64,000 nucleotides of DNA from G963676655 sp963676655 (GCA_963676655.2 CAXXKX010000003.1:2914001-2978000), one strand, 5' to 3'. Positions 26,565 to 36,243 are shown, counted from the first letter of the stretch. Numbers and translations: made by a program. Notes: generated from the sequence alone by a model not told the origin.

Positions 26565-28208
26565 ATGAAAGAAAACATATTAAACGTTTGGGGCCCCGGT
26601 CAGATATTGGCATTTTCCGGCTTGGACGGCACCACCGATTATGATAACGGCCTGGTATTGCGAACGGCATTTGGCTGGTCTGGATTTGAGATCAAACTTC
26701 CGGAAAACGGCGGCGCGATAAAGATCAATAATTTTAATCATAAATCTGATAAGCTGATTATTGCCGGGGATTTTTTCCAATGTGGCGAAACCCGGGGGGC
26801 TTTTGTTGATACCTGGCATTTGCTGCTTGAAGGTGACATCAAAATTAAAGCAGGAAAATCAGTGAAGATATTATGCGCGAACAACCGGATTCTTATCGGC
26901 AGCAAAAAATATTTCCGTCCTGAACTGCTGACCAAAAGTCTTGGTGAGGTGATATCTGAACGTTTGAAAGGCCTGAAAAAATTTACAGTTCCCACAAGAC
27001 TGCCTGTACTGACGCGTCGCACTTTATTGAAGGCATATTCTCAATTGCGAACACAGTTTTGTACTCCGCAGGGGAAAATTAAACAATTGTGGACCACTCC
27101 CGACCGCTGGCCTCATCGTAAAATGTGGTTATGGGATTCGGTCTTTCATGCGGCCGGAGTCCGGCATCTGGATATTAAGGCCGCGCGTCAAATTATCTCC
27201 GCCATGCTTGAATGTGCCAGGGAAGACGGCTTTATCCCGTTGGATGTAACTCCTGACACGGCCAACTCAATGACTCAGCCGCCGTTGCTGGCTCTCGGGG
27301 TTAAACTGGTGCAGGACAAGAAGCCGGATATGAATTGGCTTAGAAAATGTTATCCGCGGCTAAAAGCTTATATTGAATGGGACCTGAAAAACCGTGATTC
27401 AGATGGTTCGGGCCTGGTAGAGTGGTATATCGAAGAACATGAGAATTGTCGCAGCGGCGAAAGCGGAATGGATAATTCCCCGAGGTTCGATAATGCAACG
27501 CAATTAAAGGCGACCGATTTTAATGCTTTCTTGTCGCTTGAGTGTGAGATCCTCGCGAAATTTGCGGCCGAACTTGATATGACCGATGATGCCGCATTGT
27601 GGACAAAACGACACAAAGAATTGAACCGGCTTATCAATGAAAGATTATGGAACGAAAAGGAAAAATTTTATTTCGATTATGATATTGATCAAGACCGGAT
27701 GTCCGAAGTAATGGCAAGTTCGGGTTTTCTTCCTTTGATCTGCGGCGCACCGTCCCGGCGGCAAGCACGTGATATAGTTTCTCACCTCAGCAATCCGAAG
27801 ACATTTAAAACAGCGTTCCCGATTCCATCTGTGGCGGTGTGCAGCGAGGAGTATTATGCCAAGGATATGTGGCGCGGCCCGGTCTGGATCAACATCAACT
27901 GGCTGGTAGCTTACGGCCTGATACGGTATGGTTTCAGGAAAGAGGCCAAATCACTTATCAATAGAACAATGTCCGAACTGGAAAAAATGTACTTGAAATA
28001 TGGTGTTTTTTTTGAATTCTATGATGACCGGGGAGAAGTCGATCCGCCAAAATTGCTGCGTAAAGGTAAGAATATTCCGGACTCCTATCATCAGGCCCTG
28101 CATGATTTCGGCTGGTCCGCCACGCTTTATATAGATTTCGTATTTGAAAAATTCCAGAAAAACCCTAAACTAAACCAAAAGGAGACTCATTATGAAGTCG
28201 AATGTTGA
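26565..28208 (+). CDS. GH63-like alpha/alpha-barrel glycoside hydrolase
   Basis: 547 aa, no signal peptide, so probably cytoplasmic. Residues ~1-110 form a beta-rich N-terminal domain. The rest is an (alpha/alpha)6 barrel with motifs of trehalase/GH63 (MGH1-like) enzymes: DRWPHRKMWLWDSVFHAAG, DGFIPLD, DSDGSGLVEWY, DMWRGPVWININWLVAYGL and YHQALHDFGWSATLY. Family members hydrolyse alpha-glucosides or mannosylglycerate; the substrate here is open. The start is fixed by an immediate stop in the alternative upstream frame; no clear RBS, possibly a short leader. First gene of operon A, overlapping the pseudopilin gene by 17 bp. Confidence 0.85.
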   Translation: MKENILNVWGPGQILAFSGLDGTTDYDNGLVLRTAFGWSGFEIKLPENGGAIKINNFNHKSDKLIIAGDFFQCGETRGAFVDTWHLLLEGDIKIKAGKSVKILCANNRILIGSKKYFRPELLTKSLGEVISERLKGLKKFTVPTRLPVLTRRTLLKAYSQLRTQFCTPQGKIKQLWTTPDRWPHRKMWLWDSVFHAAGVRHLDIKAARQIISAMLECAREDGFIPLDVTPDTANSMTQPPLLALGVKLVQDKKPDMNWLRKCYPRLKAYIEWDLKNRDSDGSGLVEWYIEEHENCRSGESGMDNSPRFDNATQLKATDFNAFLSLECEILAKFAAELDMTDDAALWTKRHKELNRLINERLWNEKEKFYFDYDIDQDRMSEVMASSGFLPLICGAPSRRQARDIVSHLSNPKTFKTAFPIPSVAVCSEEYYAKDMWRGPVWININWLVAYGLIRYGFRKEAKSLINRTMSELEKMYLKYGVFFEFYDDRGEVDPPKLLRKGKNIPDSYHQALHDFGWSATLYIDFVFEKFQKNPKLNQKETHYEVEC

Positions 28209-28872
28209 AAAACGTAATCAGGGATGTTTCACTTTAATCGAACTCCTCGTTGTGATCGCTATAATCGCGATTCTCGCCAGCATGCTGTTGCCCGCCCTCA
28301 ATCAAGCCAGAGAAAAGGCAAAAAGCATCAGTTGCGTTAACAACCTGAAACAAATTGGACAGGCTCTCAAGTTTTATCAGGGAGACAATAATGATTATTA
28401 CCCATATGCCGCTTTGAGCAACGGTAAAGATGATTATGTATGGAGCTATATTTTATATGATAACTATCTTCCAAGTGCTGGCGTATATAAGTGTCCTTCG
28501 GATACTACCAAGAGGGCGGCTGGTTATCAATTTGAAGGACCGCGATCTTATAATGCAACAAGCCGTTTTCCCAATTGGGGATATTATGGTGTATTTCGCT
28601 ATAATCATGCAGCGGCTTCTCTCTATAAAGTCACCAAAGTCAAAAAGCCCGCAAGTATGATCACCAATTTTGAATTGGTAAGCCAATACGGTGATATCCA
28701 TACATCCAACGGTAGTTATTTTAATATGACCTCGAGCAATTTTAATGATAAAGTGGCTGGTTTTATCATGCCGCACAGCAATTCCAGTATGAATATATTG
28801 ATGCTGGATGGACATACGGAGAATTTTAGAAGAAATGATTTTGTCTATTCACAATTCAATACGGAATTATAA
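28192..28872 (+). CDS. Pseudopilin-like protein, operon A
   Basis: 226 aa with strong RBS AAGGAGA 7 nt before the ATG, which lies within the end of the glycosidase gene. Residues 11-32 (FTLIELLVVIAIIAILASML) are the type IV pilin/pseudopilin N-helix; LPALNQAREKAKSISCVNNLKQIGQAL continues the amphipathic helix. The C-terminus has the late HSNSSMNILMLDGH element resembling the H-X9-DG tail seen in PVC-group prepilin-like proteins. The residue before the Phe is Cys, not the Gly of canonical prepilins. Such genes are numerous in Lentisphaerota and occur next to glycan enzymes; their function is not established. Confidence 0.88.
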   Translation: MKSNVEKRNQGCFTLIELLVVIAIIAILASMLLPALNQAREKAKSISCVNNLKQIGQALKFYQGDNNDYYPYAALSNGKDDYVWSYILYDNYLPSAGVYKCPSDTTKRAAGYQFEGPRSYNATSRFPNWGYYGVFRYNHAAASLYKVTKVKKPASMITNFELVSQYGDIHTSNGSYFNMTSSNFNDKVAGFIMPHSNSSMNILMLDGHTENFRRNDFVYSQFNTEL

Positions 28873-28946
28873 AAACAAGTTTCCAGCTTGAAAGAACTGT
28901 TACAAAATTTGTGGATAGAAACATTTAGTTCATTTAAGGAAAAAAG

Positions 28947-31900
28947 ATGTACAAAAAAATTAAATTCATTATTTATATATTTATGCTGGGAGTGTCAGTG
29001 CAAGCCGGAAATTGGTATAAGTATGAATATGATGCTTCAACAAGTCCAAGTCTCTCTAAATCACAATGGCGCTGCAGTGCCAGGGCTGTACACATTCCCG
29101 CAACCCCGGATGGAATATACAAGTGCATAGTTCCTGAGGGAAAAGGTTGGAATCACTGGGAGATATCGGGAAAAGACTTCATTATACCGGAAACCGCAGA
29201 TGGAGCTACAATAGAGTTCAGGGCATGGGCACCCAAGACACAAAACCGTGGAATGCGCCTGCATATTGAGGACGCGAAACGGTGTGTCTGGATAATGTAT
29301 TTAAAAAATGACGGTAAAGAGCAGGTTTTACATATACGCCGTCCTCAACCTGAAAAAGATATTTATATAAAGCTGCCGGATCAGTTTAATGTTATCCGTG
29401 TAGTTATAAATCGTAAAAATGGAAGGGATAAGGCATCTGTTTATTTGAATAATTCCCTTAAACCTGTTGTCCAGAACTGGATTGGATTCGGGAAAAAAGC
29501 CAGTTACGCTAAAATTGGTTTTGGAGCATATAGCTCTAAACTGGAATCTGGAACTTTACTGATCGACTATGTCCGCTGGAATCCGGAAAAAGCTGTTTTA
29601 CCGGTGAAAACAGAGGGAGACAACAATCGGAAAATACCAATGACTCGCGTTGAGCAAGTGTCTAAGCCTCCAGTTATTGACGGTATTTTGAATGACCAAT
29701 GCTATAAATCGCTTAAACCAATAAAACTGCATACCTGGAGAAAAGGAAAAAGCAAGCAAGCCTCGCTTCCAGTTCAACTGACAATATGTCGTGATTCAAA
29801 GAAACTATACCTTTCCCTTAGCAGCAAAAAATCTAAAATGCCAAAAATCCCGGAAAAACTTCCCCGGGATACTTATATCGGTTCCAGTGATACACTGGAA
29901 ATATTTCTTGACCCGTCCTTGAGCAGGTCTAAATATTATCAAATAGCTCTGAATATAAGCAATACTTTGTATGACAAGTTCTTTCCGGACGGCAGTTGGA
30001 ACGGGGACATCAAAAGTGCGGTAAAGGTGAAGCCTGACGGCTGGACCGCTGAATTATCAATTGATATTTCGTCTTTAGATAAAACTAAATTAAACTCTAT
30101 ATGGGGAGCCAATTTCAATCTCATTGATACTGAAACCGGTTCATTTTTGACCTGGAGTCCAATTAAAGTAAACCATCATGAACCGGAACGTTTTGGTTTG
30201 CTGGTAATGGATAATAAAACGGAAACCGGCATGTTTATCGAGCAAGCCGAAAAACTCGAGAAAAAAGTAGCAGAATTGAAGAAGAAGTATTCCAATAGCC
30301 AGAATTCATCTCAAAATAAGTGTCTTGCCGGGTTCCAGACAAGCGCGGAACTGCTCGCTTCCGCGGCAAGAACCGGTGGCGGGGCGGATAAAATCCTGTA
30401 CCTGATCAAATCAACTTTAAAATTAAAGAATGATATTATCCAGTTTGAAAAAAACTGCGACCGTGATTTGCCATTGAGAAATCGTAAAGAATTATTGAAG
30501 AATCGCTCCTGGTGTGCGGTCCCTCTAAATTCGATTGTCAAACCAGGGGAAAAATATTGCCCGCCATTGAAAATTCCACCCAAAATCAATGTTTTTACGG
30601 CTAAAGGTGAATACGAATCCTATCAGTTGATTGTCTATAACGGACCGGACAATATAAAGGACGGAAAGATTTCTTTAACTCCGCTTATCGGTAAATTCAC
30701 AAAAATACCTGTGAAGGATATGGAGATATGGGAGGTCGCGGAAGTTATATTGAAAGTTCCTTCTAAACTTAACCCGTTTTCAATGCCTGGAGACCGGCTT
30801 CCTGACCCACTTATACACTGCAATACAAATGATATACAGATTAAGAAAAATGATTATAAAGCTTTCAGGGTCACAATCCATACACCCCGGGATATTCCGG
30901 CCGGACTTTATAAGGGAGATATTAAATTGCAGTTCGGGGACAGGGAGCAAAGCTTCCCTGTTGAATTGAAAGTATGGGATTTCACTCTTCCTGTCACCCC
31001 AAATCTCAAAACATCATTTTCTGTATGGGATAAAAAAGGAATTGACGTCTATCATAATGCTCCACGGGGATCAGAAAAACACCGGAAACTACTTACTCTA
31101 TATAAAAATACATTGCTCAAATACCGTATTACGCCACGCGACTTTCCTTACAACTTTGATCCTGAAAATCTTGATGAATACGGTAAATGGCTGGATGATC
31201 AACTGGCTCGCGGTGCAACGATTGTATATGTTCCATTTAAAAATCCTCTACCGGCCTACCTCCCTGAATTACAGCGTTATTTAGAGAAAAAAGGTCTCCT
31301 GCACATGGCCCATACGAGAAGTGGTGATGAACCTGAACCAAAGCATTTTCCAGCTTTGATAAAACGTACACTTGCCTGGAAGAAGATGGCTCCGAAAATT
31401 CCCAATATGGTTGCCGGAAACAATGGTTTTAATGAGCTTGGTGATGTTATTGACATCTGGTGTCCACACACAAATCATTATTCTACAATCTGGGCGGAAC
31501 AACAGCGCAAAAAGGGTAAAAAGGTTTGGTGGTATGTGTGTAATTACCCGTTCTGGCCCTACGCCAATTTTTATACGGACCATAAAGGGATTGAACACAG
31601 GGCATTGCTTTGGCAGACATATTTCTACAAGGCGGATGGCCTGCTTTACTGGAATACTGTTAACTGGCGTCGCGGCAATCCATGGAAAGTGACGGAGACC
31701 TTGAGGCAGGCTAACGGGGATGGCTCGTTATTTTACCCGGGAAATGATGTTCCTCTTCCTTCCCTGCGACTGGAAATACTCCGGGATGGAGTTGATGACT
31801 ATGATTACCTGTTTATACTTGATAAAATGTTGAAAAAAAACAAAGGGAAAATTCCAGGGAACCTGTATTTGAAAGCAAAAAATCTGCTGGATATAAAAGC

Positions 31901-32006
31901 ATTGTGCGGTGACCTCAAAAACTATTCACGTGACTCAGAGGCTTATTTAAAACGCCGCAGGGACATCGGCAATATGATCGATACATTGCAGAAGTATGCA
32001 AAGTAA
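28947..32006 (+). CDS. Secreted CBM9-like plus DUF4091-type glycoside hydrolase
   Basis: 1019 aa. Signal peptide in residues 1-21 (IKFIIYIFMLGVSVQAG). Residues ~25-200 are a laminin-G/concanavalin-like beta domain. Residues ~230-425 are CBM9-like (PPVIDGILNDQCY ... DTLEIFLDP ... GWTAELSIDIS). Residues ~520-1000 contain the sandwich and TIM barrel of DUF4091/GH123-like enzymes, including GDEPEP, VDIWCPHTNHY, WWYVCNYP, GLLYWNTVNW and the C-terminal SLRLEILRDGVDDYDYL. GH123 members release beta-GalNAc, but specificity varies across DUF4091 proteins and is not assigned here. RBS AAGGA upstream. Exported enzyme of operon A. Confidence 0.85.
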   Translation: MYKKIKFIIYIFMLGVSVQAGNWYKYEYDASTSPSLSKSQWRCSARAVHIPATPDGIYKCIVPEGKGWNHWEISGKDFIIPETADGATIEFRAWAPKTQNRGMRLHIEDAKRCVWIMYLKNDGKEQVLHIRRPQPEKDIYIKLPDQFNVIRVVINRKNGRDKASVYLNNSLKPVVQNWIGFGKKASYAKIGFGAYSSKLESGTLLIDYVRWNPEKAVLPVKTEGDNNRKIPMTRVEQVSKPPVIDGILNDQCYKSLKPIKLHTWRKGKSKQASLPVQLTICRDSKKLYLSLSSKKSKMPKIPEKLPRDTYIGSSDTLEIFLDPSLSRSKYYQIALNISNTLYDKFFPDGSWNGDIKSAVKVKPDGWTAELSIDISSLDKTKLNSIWGANFNLIDTETGSFLTWSPIKVNHHEPERFGLLVMDNKTETGMFIEQAEKLEKKVAELKKKYSNSQNSSQNKCLAGFQTSAELLASAARTGGGADKILYLIKSTLKLKNDIIQFEKNCDRDLPLRNRKELLKNRSWCAVPLNSIVKPGEKYCPPLKIPPKINVFTAKGEYESYQLIVYNGPDNIKDGKISLTPLIGKFTKIPVKDMEIWEVAEVILKVPSKLNPFSMPGDRLPDPLIHCNTNDIQIKKNDYKAFRVTIHTPRDIPAGLYKGDIKLQFGDREQSFPVELKVWDFTLPVTPNLKTSFSVWDKKGIDVYHNAPRGSEKHRKLLTLYKNTLLKYRITPRDFPYNFDPENLDEYGKWLDDQLARGATIVYVPFKNPLPAYLPELQRYLEKKGLLHMAHTRSGDEPEPKHFPALIKRTLAWKKMAPKIPNMVAGNNGFNELGDVIDIWCPHTNHYSTIWAEQQRKKGKKVWWYVCNYPFWPYANFYTDHKGIEHRALLWQTYFYKADGLLYWNTVNWRRGNPWKVTETLRQANGDGSLFYPGNDVPLPSLRLEILRDGVDDYDYLFILDKMLKKNKGKIPGNLYLKAKNLLDIKALCGDLKNYSRDSEAYLKRRRDIGNMIDTLQKYAK

Positions 32007-33525
32007 GAGCATCGGGAATAACGAACTGATATCAGGACGGAGAAAGCTTCATATGTTTCTGCCAAAACAAACTGCATCCGGAAATCTGCAATCTCAAGTA
32101 ATCGAAGCGGTTCATGCTTGTTTTGACCAACTATCAGTTGTCTCGGAACGCCACAATGGTCTTCTTCCGTCAGTCATGGACTCAAGAACCGGTCAGATGT
32201 TTGACTCGCCTCCTGCTCCGATTGCGGGGCAGCGGGCTGGTGATCGCGCCTTACGAGGCTGCAATTTGATGCACGATATTCCTTTGCTGCGAACTGCTAT
32301 GCAGTTAGGACAGATTGTTGACCGTCAAGATTATATTGACATGGCTGAACATTACCTTTCTCGATTCGCTCAATGCTGTACCAATACCCCCAGCGGATTA
32401 TTTCCCTGGGGCGAACATGCCTACTGGCGCTTAGATCTGAATAAAGCAGGCAGTAGTCATCAGGATGTCGGTACCGACCCGACATATCCGGTGATTCACG
32501 ACCACTTGCGCGCTGCTCCGTTTTGGTTATGGGAAAGGCTCAATGCATATAATCCCCAATGTGTACAGCGGTTTGCGTTGGGCTTGGATTTTCATTTCAA
32601 AGCCGGCCTGTCGCTGGAGTATTCAAGGCATGCGTGCTTGATGGCTGGTGATGCATGTTTGTCGGATCATGCCGGATACGAACAATCAGGTAGACCAAGG
32701 CGGTTGCTCAGGGCGCAGGATGGTGCTAATGATTTCCCGAGACATAGCGGTTTTTATGCGGTTGATATTGCCTTTGCATTGAACCAAAGTGGCAATCCTC
32801 AGCTGAAATCTTTACTTGAAAGGATTGTTGATTACTGGTGGGAGCGTAAAGACGATAAAGGAGCTTTGCCTCTTCAAAGCCGTGGACCGGATTGCCCAAG
32901 ACTGGTGACACATTCACTATCATTGGCCATCAGCTTGTATGAAACAGCGTCAATACTCAGACAAGGTGTATATTCCGATACCATGCTCAGCGACCGGTTG
33001 ATCCAGCGAGCCAATCATTACATTGATTTATGCTTTATGGATGGTTGCAATCAGGATTGGGAAATTTTGAAATCCGGAGGAGGTAATGTTTGGGGAGGGG
33101 AATATGGGCATGAAAAATTGACTGTTAATCGCTACCCATGTTTGTACCTTGGTTTATACCGACTCACGGGCCAGTCGCGTTTGCTTGATACAGCTTTGAT
33201 GCTGGGCAGGCAAATGGCTGCAACCCCAATACCCGCTTCACCCAGCTTGCATTTGCCAGCCATGGATGCAGCAATGATCCTTGACGCGTATTGCGATCTT
33301 TATGAATTGACACGAGATCAAGTCTGGCATGATCATGCCCGGCATCTTGGTCAACATATTTTGAATACCTATTTTCAAAATGCATTGCCTGTCGGTGCAA
33401 GCGGAATTGATTGGTATGAATCACAATTAGGTACCAGCTATCTTATCCATGCCATGGCAAGACTGTATTATCTATTACAATCACCTGATGATTGTCCAGT
33501 GTCGCCAGATTACACCAATCGATAA
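31996..33525 (+). CDS. Alpha/alpha-toroid (six-hairpin) carbohydrate-active enzyme
   Basis: 509 aa from ATG 31996, overlapping the previous stop by 11 bp; an ATG at 32053 is a possible later start. No signal peptide. The repeated helix pairs with aromatic and His residues (LMHDIPLLRTAM, PSGLFPWGEHAYWRLD, WWERKDDKGALPLQSRG, NVWGGEYGHEKLTVNRYPC) fit the six-hairpin toroid fold of epimerase-, unsaturated glucuronyl hydrolase- or pectate-lyase-like enzymes. The WGEH motif recalls proteins annotated as pectate lyase in Planctomycetes and Lentisphaerae. Exact reaction not assigned. Last gene of operon A, followed by a terminator. Confidence 0.65.
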   Translation: MQSKSIGNNELISGRRKLHMFLPKQTASGNLQSQVIEAVHACFDQLSVVSERHNGLLPSVMDSRTGQMFDSPPAPIAGQRAGDRALRGCNLMHDIPLLRTAMQLGQIVDRQDYIDMAEHYLSRFAQCCTNTPSGLFPWGEHAYWRLDLNKAGSSHQDVGTDPTYPVIHDHLRAAPFWLWERLNAYNPQCVQRFALGLDFHFKAGLSLEYSRHACLMAGDACLSDHAGYEQSGRPRRLLRAQDGANDFPRHSGFYAVDIAFALNQSGNPQLKSLLERIVDYWWERKDDKGALPLQSRGPDCPRLVTHSLSLAISLYETASILRQGVYSDTMLSDRLIQRANHYIDLCFMDGCNQDWEILKSGGGNVWGGEYGHEKLTVNRYPCLYLGLYRLTGQSRLLDTALMLGRQMAATPIPASPSLHLPAMDAAMILDAYCDLYELTRDQVWHDHARHLGQHILNTYFQNALPVGASGIDWYESQLGTSYLIHAMARLYYLLQSPDDCPVSPDYTNR

Positions 33526-33545
33526 ATTAGTTTGTAAAAAAACGC

Positions 33546-33571
33546 GGCGAAAATGAACTTCGCCCATTTTT
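33546..33571 (+). terminator. Terminator of glycan operon A
   Basis: GGCGAA (33546-33551) pairs with TTCGCC (33559-33564), loop AATGAAC, followed by CATTTTT. It lies 20 bp after the stop of the last operon A gene. Confidence 0.7.
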
Positions 33572-33617
33572 AAGTTTTTATGGATATGTGTAAATACTAT
33601 ATTTTAAGCAAGAAAAA

Positions 33618-33638
33618 TGGTACGCCCGACGAGATTCG
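33618..33638 (-). other. tRNA 3'-end copy, probable att site
   Basis: On the minus strand these 21 bases read as the end of a tRNA: CGAAT (T-loop), CTCGT (T-stem), CGGGCGT (acceptor 3' strand), A (discriminator) and CCA. The tRNA body that should lie at higher coordinates is absent, so this is a 3'-end fragment as left by tyrosine-integrase insertion. An acceptor of type GCGCCCG would fit, common in tRNA-Arg, but the isotype is not certain. A recombinase remnant lies ~450 bp away. Confidence 0.7.
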
Positions 33639-33726
33639 TTTTTGACTGGTTTTTGCTTGGATTGAGGTGTAGAAAAGAGTAGAATTTAATAGTTTTCGGA
33701 AAAAAGTGGACAAAAAGTGGACATTT

Positions 33727-34053
33727 TTATCGGGGAAGTAAAGCGGCTAAGGCTTCTTCAAAAATGTTGCCGTGGAGATAGGCGAGAGCTTCGTGATTAT
33801 CATAGGTTATTTTTATGTTGCAGGAATCTAATATATTCATGGCGACATGCAGGCATTCATGAGATAAGGTTCCCATGTTTTGGATCGTGTGATTGTATTC
33901 CGGCATCCAGATAAAGCAAAGGATATCGCCTGATTTTGTATCAGCCAGCATATCACTGTATCCGGCAAAAAAGCGCTGTTCTGAAGCTTGTAATTCATGT
34001 ACTCGTTTGCGATACGCTTCGCATTCCGCATAGGTTCCGATGAAGATTGTCAC
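33727..34053 (-). CDS. Small phage-type protein with HExxH-like motif, possibly 5'-truncated
   Basis: 108 aa from a GTG at 34053. The motif SHECLHVAMNIL with downstream DNHEALAYLHG resembles small zinc-peptidase-like proteins (H-E-x-x-H ... N-x-E-A-x-A-Y) of phages and islands. The frame stays open for several codons above the GTG (SIYNIPVTIFIG) without a clear start, then runs into sequence that is the antisense of the recombinase remnant. The gene may therefore have lost its natural start at a recombination joint near 34060-34080. No function beyond the possible metal site can be stated. Confidence 0.6.
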   Translation of the reverse strand: MTIFIGTYAECEAYRKRVHELQASEQRFFAGYSDMLADTKSGDILCFIWMPEYNHTIQNMGTLSHECLHVAMNILDSCNIKITYDNHEALAYLHGNIFEEALAALLPR

Positions 34054-34089
34054 CGGAATGTTGTATATGCTGTTTTGCTGGATATGATA

Positions 34090-34925
34090 AACTTGGTAAT
34101 GATGCTGGAATCATCAAAAATCCGTTTGAAGATATTCCGAAACTTGATGACGAGAGTGAAAGTAGAGAGGCTTTCACGGAAGATGAGTTGAAGCTTATAG
34201 CAGAAAAAGCAGATGACTTTATAAAGCCAATTTTTGCTATAGGCATATACACTGCATTGAGAGAAGGGGATATATGTACGTTGAAATGGGATGAGTTAGA
34301 CCTGAAGAAAAGTTTATTGACTCGAAAAATGTCCAAAACGAAAAGAACCGTAGAAATTCCGATCCTGGAAGATTTTAAAAATTTTTTAGTCGAGCAGAAA
34401 GACAAATCAGGCGAAAGTGAATATGTCCTTCCTGAACATGCTGAAATGTATCAAAAGAATCCCAGTGGTATATCCTGGCGGTTCAAGAGTTTTCTTGAGT
34501 CAATCGGCATAAAAACTACCAAGAAAATTCCTGGACGGAGTCGTTCAGCCAGTATTAAAGATGTCCATAGTCTCCGTCATACTTTCTGTTATTACGCCGG
34601 TGTATATGGCATTCCATTCCTTGTCGTCAAGGACATTGTTGGACACGTTTCCCCACAGATGACGGAACTATACCAACGTCATGCAGATAACCGTATGAAA
34701 CGCGAAAAACTCATGCAGATGCCGGACCTAATGGGATTACCCCAGGCTGAGTCAAATGAAACAGAACTGCAGGAACCCTCAATAGAACCCGAAAGAGCTC
34801 AATTAATAAAACTGGCAAAAGAGATTCCGCTAGATGTCGTTAAAGTGATTCTGGAGCAGTTACAGAGCCCTAAACGGCTTAAACGTCCACTACCGAAGCT
34901 GAAAAATCCTCTTCAAGAAGAATGA
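34090..34925 (+). pseudogene. N-terminally truncated tyrosine recombinase (integrase)
   Basis: The catalytic domain of a phage-type integrase is present: R in ALREGDICTLKWDEL, K in SKTKRTVEI, HSLRHTF, GHVSPQMT and the Tyr in ELYQRH, in the right order and spacing. The recognisable sequence starts at about KNPFEDIPKLDDESESREAFTEDEL; the frame opens at a TTG at 34047, but the preceding codons are the opposite strand of the small HExxH-gene region. The N-terminal core-binding domain (normally ~100-170 residues) is missing, so the enzyme is probably inactive for integration. A Lys/Pro-rich tail follows the catalytic Tyr. Sits close to the tRNA 3'-end copy, consistent with a decayed integrative element. 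Confidence 0.8.
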
Positions 34926-34960
34926 GCATCGATACTACAACGCGTTGATAAATTCCTGTT

Positions 34961-35080
34961 ATGACTTAAAAGAAGGCGTATGTGCCGTATGTTTTATTTC
35001 CGACATACAAGACATACGGGTAAATCAAAGTCAATTTAAGAATTATGTCTGTTAAAAAACTCATTTGGAAAACTTGTTAA
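34961..35080 (+). repeat. Intergenic palindromic repeat, copy 1
   Basis: Contains GCGTATGTGCCGTATGT, a short loop, then ACATACAAGACATACGG, forming an interrupted hairpin, followed by a conserved tail (AATTATGTCTGTT ... ACTCATTTGGAAAACTTG). The same arrangement recurs at 48919-49050. Part of the tail is duplicated at 35109-35134 (AAAAACTCATTTTAAAAACTTGCTAA). The 320-bp interval between the recombinase remnant and the AraC gene holds no gene. Confidence 0.7.
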
Positions 35081-35245
35081 ACGTATGTAGCTTTTATAAT
35101 TAGAACTTAAAAAACTCATTTTAAAAACTTGCTAACATCATTTCCATAAAAACCATTTTTCTAAAACTTTTGGAAGAACTTATAATCTTAGCTGAAGGAA
35201 TACAATGTCTTTAACGATTATTTTAATGCTATAACCAATTTTATA

Positions 35246-36070
35246 TCATGTTTCCTTATCGCCGAAGCTGGAGGAATATGTTTTGGGGCTCATTCCGGTT
35301 GTGCGTTTGAAGACTTTAAAAAAACAGGATAATGAACGATACCCTATTGAATTAGCTATTTCTTCAAGGGATAAATTTGAGTTACAAAGCAGATGTTTGG
35401 CGACCGCTATTCTTTGCTCCCGCAATAATGTGCTGAAGTTTTTCCCCGTTTCTTCTCTTAAAAGCTTACGTAAATGTGATTCGCTTATGCCGATTGCCAT
35501 GCCCATTTTTTTCATATCTAAATTTTTATGGTACTCGTTTGATATTACAGCAATAGCCCGGTTGACTATTTCAGATTGATAAGACTGTAGCGCTACTGTT
35601 TCTATTAGTCTTTCCGGTATATTATTATCCGCTTGCCAAATTAAACCTATAAGAAATTCCGTTAGGCAACATGCGAGTAATTCATGTGAATATTGTTTTT
35701 TCTGCACGCTTGTATGCATTAATTTTTTCATCAAGTCACGACCATTTCGTCGGACGGATATTTTCATCTTCAAGATAGATGCAGGTATTTCCCCGCTAAA
35801 CATAATATTTAAGAAATAGAAAGGCATATCCTCTTTTTCATGAAAATTATGCGGAGTTTCTCCTGGAATGATGATACATTCCCCGGGAAGCAGCAATATG
35901 GCTTTCTTATTTATTTCAAAGCTTAGTTCCCCATAGTCAACAAATATAATTTCATATAATCCCGGTTTATGCTTATGCTCCGCAGGATGGTAATTTCTTC
36001 TCTTTATTTTATGGGATATGTAATTAATTTTATTCACAAGCGTCGGATGGAAAGCATAATCAAATTTCAT
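35246..36070 (-). CDS. AraC-family transcriptional regulator of glycan operon B
   Basis: 275 aa from the ATG at 36070. The frame is open to 36127, but the extra codons are hydrophobic AT-rich sequence that overlaps a palindromic operator, so the later start is chosen. N-terminal ~100 residues are an AraC cupin domain (HPAEHKHKPGLYEIIFVDYGEL, LLPGECIIIPGETPHNF). The C-terminus has the two HTH motifs (LDMKKMGMAIGISESHLRKLL; LSLEEIANSIGYRSLSCFFKVFKRTTGMSPKTY). Divergent from the GH4 gene. Two 42-bp related elements in the spacer are the likely binding sites. Confidence 0.9.
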   Translation of the reverse strand: MKFDYAFHPTLVNKINYISHKIKRRNYHPAEHKHKPGLYEIIFVDYGELSFEINKKAILLLPGECIIIPGETPHNFHEKEDMPFYFLNIMFSGEIPASILKMKISVRRNGRDLMKKLMHTSVQKKQYSHELLACCLTEFLIGLIWQADNNIPERLIETVALQSYQSEIVNRAIAVISNEYHKNLDMKKMGMAIGISESHLRKLLREETGKNFSTLLREQRIAVAKHLLCNSNLSLEEIANSIGYRSLSCFFKVFKRTTGMSPKTYSSSFGDKET

Positions 36071-36090
36071 GTTGCACCATTTTATTATTA

Positions 36091-36132
36091 AAATCGTTAG
36101 TGACATTATAAAAATCAATATTAGCATTGATT
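36091..36132 (+). promoter_or_regulatory. Operator copy 1 for the operon B AraC regulator
   Basis: AAATCGTTA, 13 bp of spacer, then the palindrome AATCAATATTAGCATTGATT (arms AATCAAT/ATTGATT, 6-bp centre). It lies just upstream of the regulator start and is repeated, in the same orientation and with identical internal spacing, 153 bp away. Confidence 0.65.
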
Positions 36133-36243
36133 ATTATAGTATAATGCTAAAAAAATAGATTGCAAAAAATAAAAAATCTCAAATTATCTATCCATTTCTA
36201 AAACAATAAATGGCTTTGTGTTTATTTGTAAAAGAGTATAGAA

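Noticed and set aside
33995..34405. 136-codon minus-strand open frame over the integrase remnant
   Set aside because: Ser/Phe-rich antisense translation of the recombinase catalytic domain.
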